A stretch of 39,424 nucleotides of DNA from Pseudomonadota bacterium (GCA_018819135.1 JAHJQK010000123.1:1-39424); one strand, 5' to 3'; shown: positions 8,205-16,186, counted from the first letter of the stretch. A program made the numbers and translations. Notes: generated from the letters alone by a model not told the origin.

Positions 8205-9400
8205 GAGGAGGTCAATCCCCCCCCGAAGATCAGGCCGTTTACGGCATAACCCAAGCTATTCTGTACATATTTATCCTGGGCAAAAAGCCCCACCGCCAAG
8301 GTTCCCCAGATACCGTTTACGCCGTGAACAGAAATGGCCCCCACGGGATCGTCTATGCGCAGTAGCTCGAACGCTTTCAGGGAAAAATATAGAATGAAAC
8401 TCGATAAGCTTCCAATGACTAAAGCGCTAAATGGGCTGATGATGGCCACTCCTCCGGTGCAAGAGACCAAGCCGGAGAGGACTCCGTTGAGAGTCATGCC
8501 CACATCAGGCTTCCCGCGGAGAAACCAGGTTAAAGCCATGGTGCACAGAGCTCCGCTCGCCCCCGCCAGAATCGTATTGACGGCAATCAGGGCGATGCTC
8601 GGGTTGGTAGCCGAAAGGGTATTGCCGGTATTGAATCCAAACCAGCCGAACCAGAGAATAAACACCCCCAGGGCCACCAAAGGAATATTATGTCCAGAAA
8701 TGATATTGACGGACCCGTCGCGGTTGAGCCGGCCCAGACGCGGTCCCAGCACGAGCACCCCCGCCAGTGACACCCAGCCCCCCACGGAATGCACGACCGT
8801 TGAGCCGGAAAAATCAATCATCCCCTTGCGGGCCAGCCAGCCCCCTCCCCAGATCCAATGGCCCACCACCGGATAAATCAACGTGCTGATAAGGACCGTG
8901 TAAAAAAGATAACCGATAAATTTAGCCCGTTCACTCATGGCTCCGGAAACGATGGTTGCAGCCGTGGCGGCAAAAACCACCTGGAACATCAAATTGGCAA
9001 ACTTCCAGTTGTCTATTTTCCCGGAGTGAGTAATATGGTTCAAGAAAAAATCGCTCGTCCCGAAAAGCCCGAGAGCACTGGCCCCGAACATCAAACCATA
9101 GCCGATGAAAAAGAACCCGATCGCCCCGATGGCAAAGTCGATCATGTTTTTCATGACCACATTGCCCGCGTTCTTGGCCCGGGTGAATCCCACCTCCACA
9201 AGGGTGAAACCCGCCTGCATGAGAAAAATCAAAAAAGAAGCCACCAGGGTCCAGATCATATCCATGGAGGCGGCATGCTCGGAAAGGGCTTTGATGGATT
9301 TCCCCGCCTCACTTCCCTCCAGAGGCAGGGACTCGCTCGGAATAAAGAAGATGAAAAGAAAAAGAAGGAGAATAATGTTGGGCCGCAGGAAGAATCTCAT
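8183..9400 (-). CDS. amt: Amt/MEP/Rh ammonium channel domain, N-terminal part of an Amt-kinase fusion
   Basis: This reads as an ammonium channel: a signal peptide (about 1-24), then about ten membrane helices. Conserved sites include the pore Phe region (VVFAATAATIVSGAMSERAK), the first pore His in STVVHSVGGWVS, the WFGWFGFNTG gate region, and the second His in AISVHGVNGIWG. The frame goes astray at FGGG and ends with the unrelated LTSSWFRRWQ. The missing last helix and tail are encoded in the next gene in another frame. The shift lies in eight Gs at 8217-8224; nine would join the two parts without a break. Fusions of Amt to a histidine kinase are known as ammonium sensors, for example in the anammox bacterium Kuenenia. 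A ribosome binding site (GGGAAGG) precedes the start. Confidence 0.92.
   Translation of the reverse strand: MRFFLRPNIILLLFLFIFFIPSESLPLEGSEAGKSIKALSEHAASMDMIWTLVASFLIFLMQAGFTLVEVGFTRAKNAGNVVMKNMIDFAIGAIGFFFIGYGLMFGASALGLFGTSDFFLNHITHSGKIDNWKFANLMFQVVFAATAATIVSGAMSERAKFIGYLFYTVLISTLIYPVVGHWIWGGGWLARKGMIDFSGSTVVHSVGGWVSLAGVLVLGPRLGRLNRDGSVNIISGHNIPLVALGVFILWFGWFGFNTGNTLSATNPSIALIAVNTILAGASGALCTMALTWFLRGKPDVGMTLNGVLSGLVSCTGGVAIISPFSALVIGSLSSFILYFSLKAFELLRIDDPVGAISVHGVNGIWGTLAVGLFAQDKYVQNSLGYAVNGLIFGGGLTSSWFRRWQ
8217..8224 (-). other. Poly-G tract at the Amt-kinase frameshift
   Basis: The coding strand has exactly eight Gs between ATCTTC (Ile-Phe) and ATTGACCTC. With nine Gs, the channel frame would read GLIFGGG and continue as IDLLVVQALAVITVFLW into the kinase. 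With eight it ends after about 13 codons. Such a run is prone to real slippage (phase variation) and to base-calling error. Confidence 0.9.
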
Positions 9401-9430
9401 ATACCTTCCCGATTCTAAAAACCTTCCCGG

Positions 9431-9452
9431 ATGTTATATTAAATATTAACAT
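9431..9452. promoter_or_regulatory. Palindrome upstream of the Amt-kinase gene
   Basis: ATGTTA and TAACAT form an inverted pair with a ten-base AT-rich spacer, about 30-50 bases before the start codon. It could be an operator. I see no sigma-54 promoter (GG-N10-GC) in this gap. Confidence 0.35.
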
Positions 9453-9484
9453 TCTTTGGGGGGAAAAAGCAAAATGACGAAAGC

Positions 9485-9518
9485 AAAAAAAAAGGGGGAG
9501 CTTCCCCGGCTTCCCCCT
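9485..9518 (-). terminator. Intrinsic terminator after the glutamate synthase gene
   Basis: Read on the minus strand, a GGGGGAAGC...GCTCCCCC hairpin is followed by nine Ts. It separates the glutamate synthase transcript from the Amt-kinase gene. Confidence 0.85.
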
Positions 9519-9560
9519 TCATCCGTATAACCCGGCCATATAGACCTTGGGCAGTTTACC

Positions 9561-11198
9561 CTATAAATTCAGGGCTGCCTTTTCGGGATGAATTCCTTTG
9601 GGTAAAGGCTTAGTTGACAGGCCACCCCTGCCTTCCAAGATTTTTTCAACCTCTTCCTGATCCGATTCCATTACATAGGGTATTCCGGAAACCTCCGCGG
9701 ATTCGCGGGTCAGAGCGACCAGGTCTGCCCGGGTTATGTATTGCAGAGCAAACTTCCTGGCCCCGGCCATGAACTGCTGCAGGCCAGCGTTCAGTCGATC
9801 GAAGTAGGTGATCATCCCGATGGCGCCCGCAGGGATCTTTTGAAAATCTTTTCCGAATTTTTCTTTCAACTTAGCCGCGAGAATAAAAACATGCTCAATA
9901 TCGGTTCCGTATTTGGCAATGTCGGCTGGAACCTTCCCCTTTTTGATCATTTCCCCGATGGTATTACCAACCATAGCAGCGGTCATTGAGGCCCTGCCGA
10001 GGCAAATGGCTTTTATATAAGGTGCAGCTAAGGCGAATGCCTTGAAGATATGATCCTCCAGGGCGAGCCCTCCCGCCATGGCGCAAGAGGGAATAAAAGC
10101 TCCCTTCTGTTCCAGTTTTTTAAGGCATTGATAAAGGAGGCTTTCCAGGTAGACGGTAGGAATTCCCCATTCGTTCATCATCCGCCATGGGCTCATCCCG
10201 GTCCCTCCACCCGCGCCATCCACGGTCAGAAGGTCGATTTGGGCATCGGAAGCATATTTGACTGCCCGGGCCAGGTCTGCCGCTCGATAGGCTCCTGTTT
10301 TTAGAGATATATGTTTGGTCCCGATCTTTTTCAGTCTTTCTATTTCTTTATGAAACCCTTCCTCGGTCACCATGCCCAGCCTGGAGTGACGCTCAAATTC
10401 CTTAAAATCACCCTGTTTGAATGCCTCTTGAATCACGGGATCTTCCGGGTCGGGAAGAACGATATACCCGCGGCTTTTCAATTGCAGGGCTCTTTCCAGG
10501 GTGCTGAGTTTTACCTCCCCACCGATGTCTTTGGCCCCCTGGCCCCATTTCGGTTCAATGATCTGGACTCCCAATTTTTCCACGGCATATTCCGGAACAC
10601 CCAACCGGCCGTCTTCCACGTTATACTGAACGATAATCCCTCCATATCCGTCATACCATTTCTGGAAGGTTTTTACCCGGCGTTCCATTTCGGGAGATCT
10701 GACGATGCGCCCGTTTTCAATTTCAGCATCAGGGTCCATGCCGCAGACATTCTCACCCACGACCACCAGAGTTCCGGCAATGGCCGCAGCTATGGCCATT
10801 CCCTCCCAGTGAATGCGAGCTATGTCCGTGGAGCCCAGAGCTCCTGTAAAATAGGGAACCCGTAGGCGAATTTTTTCAGCCGCTCCTACCTCTGTAGCAA
10901 TATTCACCGCAGGGAATGTGGCTTGATCGGAATCGGCGGTAACTCCAATCGCCCCTACGCAGGTACCCTGGATGTTGAAATGGGAGAAATCAACCGGATA
11001 ATCTTTTTCTGAACCGGCGGTTATTCTGGCAAAAGGTTGCGGGTAAAGTATTTCCCTACCCCGTAAGGCGGATCGGCCAACTTCGCAAGGGCCGGGGCAT
11101 CCATCCAAGCAGGTAACACATATACCCGATCCCGGGGCAGGCGTTACTCGGTTCCGGCTCATGGTCGCAGCACTGGCATTTACTTTACTGTAAGACAT
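9561..11198 (-). CDS. FMN-binding glutamate synthase-family protein
   Basis: This 545-residue protein contains the FMN-dependent synthase domain of glutamate synthase (about residues 80-460), with the recognisable TVDGAGGGTGMSPWRM phosphate/FMN loop and SLKTGAYRAADLARAVKYA. The N-terminus has a Cys cluster (CVTCLDGCPGPC, about 27-38), perhaps for an iron-sulfur centre. The class II glutaminase domain of full-length GltB is absent, as is usual for archaeal-type GltB2 proteins, so it needs a partner amidotransferase or takes ammonia, or has another 2-oxoacid amination role. A GAAGGAG ribosome binding site precedes the start. It has its own promoter and a leader with an attenuator, and a GAF-ANTAR gene lies just upstream. 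A terminator follows it. Confidence 0.88.
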   Translation of the reverse strand: MSYSKVNASAATMSRNRVTPAPGSGICVTCLDGCPGPCEVGRSALRGREILYPQPFARITAGSEKDYPVDFSHFNIQGTCVGAIGVTADSDQATFPAVNIATEVGAAEKIRLRVPYFTGALGSTDIARIHWEGMAIAAAIAGTLVVVGENVCGMDPDAEIENGRIVRSPEMERRVKTFQKWYDGYGGIIVQYNVEDGRLGVPEYAVEKLGVQIIEPKWGQGAKDIGGEVKLSTLERALQLKSRGYIVLPDPEDPVIQEAFKQGDFKEFERHSRLGMVTEEGFHKEIERLKKIGTKHISLKTGAYRAADLARAVKYASDAQIDLLTVDGAGGGTGMSPWRMMNEWGIPTVYLESLLYQCLKKLEQKGAFIPSCAMAGGLALEDHIFKAFALAAPYIKAICLGRASMTAAMVGNTIGEMIKKGKVPADIAKYGTDIEHVFILAAKLKEKFGKDFQKIPAGAIGMITYFDRLNAGLQQFMAGARKFALQYITRADLVALTRESAEVSGIPYVMESDQEEVEKILEGRGGLSTKPLPKGIHPEKAALNL

Positions 11199-11253
11199 TT
11201 TTTTGTCTCCTTCTTAATAAAAATTTTTCCGAGTGGCCCTTTCTTATTGCTTA

Positions 11254-11294
11254 AAATAAAAAAGGCGCCCCTCTCCCTCCTGGACGCCTTTGTC
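11254..11294 (-). promoter_or_regulatory. Attenuator leader with ANTAR-type hexaloop hairpin
   Basis: In the leader RNA, GACAAAGGCGTC (11283-11294) can fold into a 3-bp stem with hexaloop AAAGGC, having A at loop position 1 and G at position 4, the hallmark of ANTAR target hairpins. Its 3' arm overlaps the 5' arm (11282-11288) of an intrinsic terminator: GGCGTCC pairs with GGGGCGCC, followed by TTTTTTATTTT. The two structures exclude each other. A first hexaloop is not clear; a larger imperfect hairpin occupies 11300-11327, and ACAGCGCCGT there offers only a 2-bp stem. Confidence 0.65.
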
Positions 11295-11349
11295 ATCTTC
11301 AGTGCCGCACATCCTCGGACGGCGCTGTAGATTAATGTTGTGTGTAATA

Positions 11350-11378
11350 ATTAAACATAATGATTAAAATTTTGTCAA
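11350..11378 (-). promoter_or_regulatory. Sigma-70 promoter of the glutamate synthase gene
   Basis: TTGACA (11373-11378), a 17-base spacer, and TTTAAT (11350-11355). Transcription would start near 11343, giving a leader of about 145 bases that contains the attenuator. Confidence 0.75.
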
Positions 11379-11507
11379 GAAAATTTTATTGACCAGATAA
11401 TTATTTTTCAATATTTTTAAAGGAATCCGCTACATGGGGAGAAAGGTCAGTTTTTTTTAGGAGATCGCTATGCAGATAGGGAATCGCTGCACCACTCCAC
11501 GGCAGCT

Positions 11508-12212
11508 TTAAATCTGGTTGGCCAGAACGATGGCCTCGGCAATTTCCCGCATTGTTTTCCTCAGATCCATAGATTTCTTTTGAATCCTGCGGAAGGCTTC
11601 TTCCTCCGAAAGCTGCTGTTCTTTCATCAAAATCCCCTTGGCCCGCTCCACAAGCTTGCGGGAAATCAACTCATCCTCGATCATCTTGGCCTTCGTGATC
11701 AGACCTGCATTTTCTATGGCGATGGCGGCCTGATTAGCGACGGTGGTAAAAACTTCCACCTCGCTCTTATTGAACTTGTGCGGGTAGGAGGTGTAACAGT
11801 TAATCACCCCGATGACTTTATCTTTCACACACATGGGAACGCTCAACATCGAGACCAGCCCCTCTTTTTTGGCCAGTTCTTTCTCCTTGTATCTCGGCTC
11901 CTTTAGAACGTTGTAGATCATCATTGGCTTGTTCTCCACGGCCACATATCCCACAACACCTTCGCCCAGTTTGAGGCTCCTATCTTTCAGGTACTCTTCG
12001 CTCATGGCCTGCGTAGCTCTGATCTTTAAGGCATTGTCTCTCTCGTCCAACAGCCAGAGGGAGCAGACTTTTGATTTCATCACCTCAGCCGTGACCACTA
12101 CAATCAAACTCAGAATGTCCTCCAAGTAGAGGTCGGAAGAGATTGCTTTGCTGATCTTGGATAAAGCTTCTAACTTTTTAATCAGGGATCCTTTGGCATT
12201 GGTTGGGGTCAT
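11508..12212 (-). CDS. GAF-ANTAR RNA-binding antiterminator
   Basis: ANTAR proteins bind paired hairpins in nascent RNA and prevent terminators from forming. Here a GAF domain (about residues 35-175, with SVPMCVKDKVIGVINCY typical of GAF) precedes an ANTAR domain (about 180-235; ERAKGILMKEQQLSEEEAFR then RKTMREIAEAIV). There is no receiver domain, so the signal should be a ligand or protein contact at the GAF domain rather than phosphorylation. I chose ATG 12212, giving 235 residues, because a strong promoter lies at 12249-12277, downstream of any longer start (the open frame reaches 12359); GGAGG precedes this ATG with a rather long spacing. It sits directly before glutamate synthase, whose leader contains a fitting hairpin and terminator. 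Confidence 0.85.
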   Translation of the reverse strand: MTPTNAKGSLIKKLEALSKISKAISSDLYLEDILSLIVVVTAEVMKSKVCSLWLLDERDNALKIRATQAMSEEYLKDRSLKLGEGVVGYVAVENKPMMIYNVLKEPRYKEKELAKKEGLVSMLSVPMCVKDKVIGVINCYTSYPHKFNKSEVEVFTTVANQAAIAIENAGLITKAKMIEDELISRKLVERAKGILMKEQQLSEEEAFRRIQKKSMDLRKTMREIAEAIVLANQI

Positions 12213-12248
12213 CAGATATAAACCCGCCTCCAGAATTCTTTTATTAAT

Positions 12249-12277
12249 TTGATAATATAACCTCAAGTTTTTGTCAA
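12249..12277 (-). promoter_or_regulatory. Sigma-70 promoter of the GAF-ANTAR gene
   Basis: TTGACA (12272-12277), a 17-base spacer, and TATCAA (12249-12254). It decides the translation start, because the longer reading frame would begin upstream of the transcript. Confidence 0.65.
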
Positions 12278-12399
12278 GGGTCTTTCCCGGTTCCCCCTGA
12301 TTCATATCATAGGGAAAGTTCAGGAGTTGGACTAAAAAGAAGTATTGCTTTCGGAACAAAAAATCTTAAAATGATTGCAGAGGAAAGGATGTTATCTCG

Positions 12400-13326
12400 A
12401 TGAAAAACTTTGGGCGAAAAATTACCCGTCGTGATTTTCTGAAATCCGCTGCTATGGGCACAGCTTTGACCTTGGCCGGGAGGCCTGTTTTTTCAAATGC
12501 CAAAGAAGAATACGACTTAGTGGTCATATCTGGCGATCCGGCTGCTGCGACCAGAAAGGCCTTGGAAGTCATGGGAGGTATCTCCCGCTTCGTTAAAAAA
12601 GGCCAGCGCGTTGTTCTCAAGCCCAACATGTCTTTTCCCAAGGCGCCCGAAGTGGGCTGCAACACCCACCCCCTGGTAGTTGCCACCGTTGCCCAGGCCT
12701 CTCTGGAAGCCGGGGCCCAACAGGTATTGATTCTGGATAATACGCTGAATAATCCTGAACTTTGTCTCGAACGCTCGGGCATCCGGGAAGCATGCAGGTC
12801 GATCAAAGGGGTCCACGTCATCGCCGTTAAAGACAAGAAATTTTTCCGGGAGATCAAGGTCCCCCAAGGAAAAATTCTGGAGAGCGTGGAGGTCATCAAG
12901 GAAGCGCTGGACAGTCCCGTCCTCATCAGTCTGCCTGTGGCTAAATCTCACTCCGCAACGGGTGTTAGTCTGGGACTCAAGGGTTTGATGGGCTTGATCT
13001 GGGACCGGGAGAGTTTCCATTCCAAATATAACATTAACCAGGCAATTGCGGACCTGGCCACGGTCATCAAACCCCAGCTTACCCTCCTGGATGCCACGCG
13101 GGCTTTGGTCACCGGCGGGCCTGGCGGGCCTGGAGAAGTCCAAAAACCAAACCTGGTAATCGCCGGCATGAACCCGGTGGCCGTTGATTCTTATGGCGTA
13201 ACCGTAGCCCCCTGGTACGGTCAGAATTTTAAAGGCCGACAGGTCGAGCATCTTCTGGTTGCCCACCAGAGGGGCTTGGGCAAGATCGATCTCGATCAAC
13301 TCCGCATCTTTAAGGGGAAAGCATGA
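12400..13326 (+). CDS. Tat-exported DUF362 protein
   Basis: The N-terminus is a twin-arginine signal (TRRDFLKSAAMGTALTLAG, residues about 9-27) followed by a cleavage-like region, so the protein should fold with a cofactor and cross to the periplasm. The rest (about 45-300) matches DUF362, with VVLKPNMSF, NTHPLVVATVAQ and PVAKSHSATGVSLGLKGLMG. DUF362 members often occur with ferredoxin domains, but the biochemical role is not established. Its TGA overlaps the ATG of the next gene in an ATGA, so it is translationally coupled to the polyferredoxin. Electron transfer across the membrane to this exported protein is inference from that pairing. AAAGGA lies ten bases before the start. Confidence 0.88.
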   Translation: MKNFGRKITRRDFLKSAAMGTALTLAGRPVFSNAKEEYDLVVISGDPAAATRKALEVMGGISRFVKKGQRVVLKPNMSFPKAPEVGCNTHPLVVATVAQASLEAGAQQVLILDNTLNNPELCLERSGIREACRSIKGVHVIAVKDKKFFREIKVPQGKILESVEVIKEALDSPVLISLPVAKSHSATGVSLGLKGLMGLIWDRESFHSKYNINQAIADLATVIKPQLTLLDATRALVTGGPGGPGEVQKPNLVIAGMNPVAVDSYGVTVAPWYGQNFKGRQVEHLLVAHQRGLGKIDLDQLRIFKGKA

Positions 13327-14969
13327 GGATTTTCATCCAGGCTTCCTCCCTCCTCCTCTTCACCGCTCTTTTTTACCTTGCCACTTACAAACTGCCGGAT
13401 TGGCTTCCGGCAGATGTATATCTGCGCTTGGACCCGCTATTGGGATTAACCGCTATTCTGGCCGGGAAGGAAATCATCGGGCGAACGCTATGGTCCCTTA
13501 TGATCGTTGGAACCACGCTGGTCATCGGGCGATTCTTCTGCGGCTACGTCTGCCCGATGGGGGTAGCAATTGACTTAGGCCACCACCTTTTTTGGCGTCG
13601 CCAGAAAATTTCGCCCTTGAAAAAAGAGACCATTTTTCGCAAAACAAAATATTTTCTTCTCTTTGCTTTCCTCATCGCCGCTTTGGCCGGGATTTCCTTG
13701 TCCTATTTTATGGATCCCCTGCCTCTTCTCACCCGCTTTTACACTTTCTTTCTTTACCCTTTGGCGATCACCCTCATCAATCTTTTCCTGGATCTTATGC
13801 GCCCTATTTTTCACGCCTTAGGATGGATGAGTTTATCTCACCGGCATTACTCCCAGCCCGTTTATTACATGGCCATCGTCACCTTCCTCATTCTGGCAGC
13901 GATCATAACTATGAGCCGACTCACCCCCCGTTTCTGGTGTCGTTACCTCTGCCCTCTGGGAGCTTTGCTCAGTTTCATCTCCCCCCTTGGGCTCTGGAGG
14001 CGCCGGGTCAGCCAAGAATGCAATGAATGTTTAAAATGCCAGAAGGCCTGCCCGATGGGGGCTGTGGAGGAAAATCCGAAAAGGACTCATCTTGCGGAAT
14101 GCATTCAATGCCGGACCTGTGCTGAGGTTTGCCCGCAGGAGGCCATTACTTTCCCAGCCTCTTTTGCTTGGAATAAGGCCTCGGGTCATCCAACCTCCGC
14201 CAAAGGAGGGGAGTATTCCGCCATAGATTTTTCCCGCAGGGGATTCCTCTACTCCGCCGGCGGGGGTCTAACGCTCGCTTTTTTGGCAGACCGGACACCC
14301 TTCACACCCCTTAAGGGGAGGTATCAGCTTATCCGCCCCCCGGGGGCGCTCCCCGAGACTGATTTCTTGCAGACTTGCATCCGTTGCGGGGAATGCATGA
14401 AGTCTTGCCTCACCAATACTCTTCAGCCTTGCTTTTGGGAATCTGGTTTAACGGGCTTCTGGACGCCCAAAATGGACCTGCGTTTTGCCCCCTGTGAACA
14501 GAATTGCAACGTCTGCGGTAAAGTCTGTCCAACCCAGGCCATCCGTTCTCTTCCCTTGGAGGAAAAAACCAACGCCAAAGTGGGTACGGCTGTGCTGCGT
14601 AAAGAGATGTGCTTGGTATGGGCTCAGGATAAGCTTTGTTTGATTTGCGACGAGATCTGTCCCTATAACGCTATCGTTTTTCGTACCGTAGAAGGATACC
14701 GGCGTCCCTTTGTCATTGCCTCGCGTTGCAACGGTTGTGGGTTTTGCGAGCAGAAATGCCCTATCCAGGGAGATTCGGCGATAATCGTGGTGCCTAGCGG
14801 GGAGATTCGACTGAAAGAAGGATCTTATATCAAAGAAGCCCAAAAACTCCAATTGGAGTTCAAACCCGATCCTGGCGACGATAAGTTCATGCTGGAAGAG
14901 TCTGGCTTTAAAGAAAATCTCTCTCCAGCTGAAAAAACCCAGCCTAAAAAGCCGAAGGGATTTCTATAA
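13323..14969 (+). CDS. NapH-NapG-like membrane polyferredoxin fusion
   Basis: This 548-residue protein joins two parts. Residues about 1-290 resemble NapH/MauN: several membrane helices, the cytoplasmic motifs CGYVCPMG and CRYLCPLG, then a dicluster ferredoxin (CNECLKCQKACP, CIQCRTCAEVCP). Residues about 305-520 resemble NapG/MauM: an internal twin-arginine-like segment (FSRRGFLYSAGGG), then CIRCGECMKSC, CNVCGKVCP, CLICDEICP and CNGCGFCEQKCP. It should pass quinol-derived electrons through a chain of 4Fe-4S clusters. In nitrate reductases these are two separate proteins; the single chain here is notable. It is coupled to the Tat-exported DUF362 gene by ATGA. No catalytic reductase is encoded nearby. 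Confidence 0.85.
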   Translation: MRIFIQASSLLLFTALFYLATYKLPDWLPADVYLRLDPLLGLTAILAGKEIIGRTLWSLMIVGTTLVIGRFFCGYVCPMGVAIDLGHHLFWRRQKISPLKKETIFRKTKYFLLFAFLIAALAGISLSYFMDPLPLLTRFYTFFLYPLAITLINLFLDLMRPIFHALGWMSLSHRHYSQPVYYMAIVTFLILAAIITMSRLTPRFWCRYLCPLGALLSFISPLGLWRRRVSQECNECLKCQKACPMGAVEENPKRTHLAECIQCRTCAEVCPQEAITFPASFAWNKASGHPTSAKGGEYSAIDFSRRGFLYSAGGGLTLAFLADRTPFTPLKGRYQLIRPPGALPETDFLQTCIRCGECMKSCLTNTLQPCFWESGLTGFWTPKMDLRFAPCEQNCNVCGKVCPTQAIRSLPLEEKTNAKVGTAVLRKEMCLVWAQDKLCLICDEICPYNAIVFRTVEGYRRPFVIASRCNGCGFCEQKCPIQGDSAIIVVPSGEIRLKEGSYIKEAQKLQLEFKPDPGDDKFMLEESGFKENLSPAEKTQPKKPKGFL

Positions 14970-15036
14970 AAAAACCGGGTTCAAGGATTCCAGGGTTCAA
15001 GGGTTCGAGTAGAAAAAATGCAAAAATTTAATAGGA

Positions 15037-15113
15037 CGCAGATTTACGCAGATAACCGCAGATAATTATTTTCTTTTTAGTTTATCCTGATAATCTGTGT
15101 ACATCCGTGTCCA
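15037..15113. repeat. Inverted repeat of the GCAGAT/ATCTGTGT type
   Basis: GGACGCAGATTTACGCAG on the left faces a degenerate complement ending ATCCGTGTCC on the right. It is directly followed at 15113-15140 by a module containing TTTCCTATACAATTAAATT, also found near 203 and 22550. Confidence 0.65.
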
Positions 15114-15168
15114 AAAAGGAATTTCCTATACAATTAAATTATGTATCTCCTTTGATTCCTTGAACCCT

Positions 15169-16038
15169 CTATTTTTCTTTGGCCATAATTCCCAGCTCTT
15201 TTATCTTGCGGCGCAGGGTGTTGCGATTGATCCCCAGGAAGCGAGCCGTCTTTAACTGGACGTGCTTTGTTTTTTCCAGGGCCGATGTGAGCAATGTTCT
15301 TTCCACTGCTTTCAACATATCCTCATAAAGACGTCCATTGGACCGCGGGTCGACCTTCATCTCCGCAACCACCCGGGCGATGCGTTCTTCCAGGATCTCG
15401 GTCAGGGAAATTCTTCTCCGGGCCTTAGGAACGGTCCGCCCCAAGGTTTCTAATTCCTTCCGGAAACTCCAGTTTTCCTCCAGCAGGGCCCGGTTTTCCA
15501 CGGCCATCGCCTTGCGCGTCGACATGGCTTCAGCGATGAGAGCGCAAACCTCCCCGAGTAGATTAAAATCTTCGGTAACCGCCACCGGATCTTCATAAAA
15601 ATGGTCCACACCTAAAATACCGGTGATAGCCCCCTCAATTTTCACTGGGGCGCAAAGGAAAGAGGTGCTGAGCCGCTTGGGAACTGTTTTGGCTTTTCCA
15701 TCATGAAACCAAATGCTATCTCCTCCTTCGATCACCGCGGCCATTTGTCCTTTCTCCAAGATCCGCTGGACGACTCCGGAACCAAAATATTCCTTGCGGC
15801 GTTTCATTTCTTCAGCAGAAAGGCCTTGCGCTCCCCCCATCTCCCATTCGCTGGATTCAGCATTCAAGAATAGGAATCCTCCTCGTTTCATCCCCTTTGG
15901 TTGAGAAAGGACACTAAGAACCCGTGCATAAGCTTCCTTGAGATCCACGGAGGAGTTCAAGGCTTTGGCTACTTCGTATAAAATCTTCAACCCGGAGACT
16001 GCCTTTTCCTGCGCTTCTCTTTCAGCTGAAGCACTCAT
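15169..16038 (-). CDS. GAF-Fis transcriptional regulator lacking AAA+ domain
   Basis: This 289-residue protein has a GAF sensor domain (about 20-175) and a C-terminal Fis-type helix-turn-helix (about 240-285; LKTARFLGINRNTLRRKIKE). The order resembles NifA or FhlA, but the central sigma-54 ATPase domain is missing; a short helical linker replaces it. It should therefore bind DNA in response to a small ligand without remodelling sigma-54 polymerase, perhaps as a repressor or as an accessory to a full activator. The Fis domain resembles that of the NtrC-type regulator at 5243. It is followed by a repeat and has no obvious operon partner. Confidence 0.85.
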   Translation of the reverse strand: MSASAEREAQEKAVSGLKILYEVAKALNSSVDLKEAYARVLSVLSQPKGMKRGGFLFLNAESSEWEMGGAQGLSAEEMKRRKEYFGSGVVQRILEKGQMAAVIEGGDSIWFHDGKAKTVPKRLSTSFLCAPVKIEGAITGILGVDHFYEDPVAVTEDFNLLGEVCALIAEAMSTRKAMAVENRALLEENWSFRKELETLGRTVPKARRRISLTEILEERIARVVAEMKVDPRSNGRLYEDMLKAVERTLLTSALEKTKHVQLKTARFLGINRNTLRRKIKELGIMAKEK

Positions 16039-16186
16039 TAATTTCTTTACCTCTTCTAGGGAGAAAAAAGCTATCCCCCCCTCCCTGGTCGTAACAAGGA
16101 TCTTAAATTTTTAAGAACGAAGACCTTTTAGATTTCCCTCTTAGGTAAGATGAAAGTGGAGAAATTTCTCCTCCATATACACGCTC

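Noticed and set aside
8183-8230. Programmed ribosomal frameshift between Amt and kinase
   Set aside because: A run of Gs can slip, but I see no convincing downstream structure or upstream stimulatory site; error or phase variation is simpler.
11244-11312. Leader ORF beginning Met-Cys-Gly before glutamate synthase
   Set aside because: The MCG start recalls class II glutaminases, but there is no usable ribosome binding site, it is only 22 codons, and it crosses the terminator; more likely chance.
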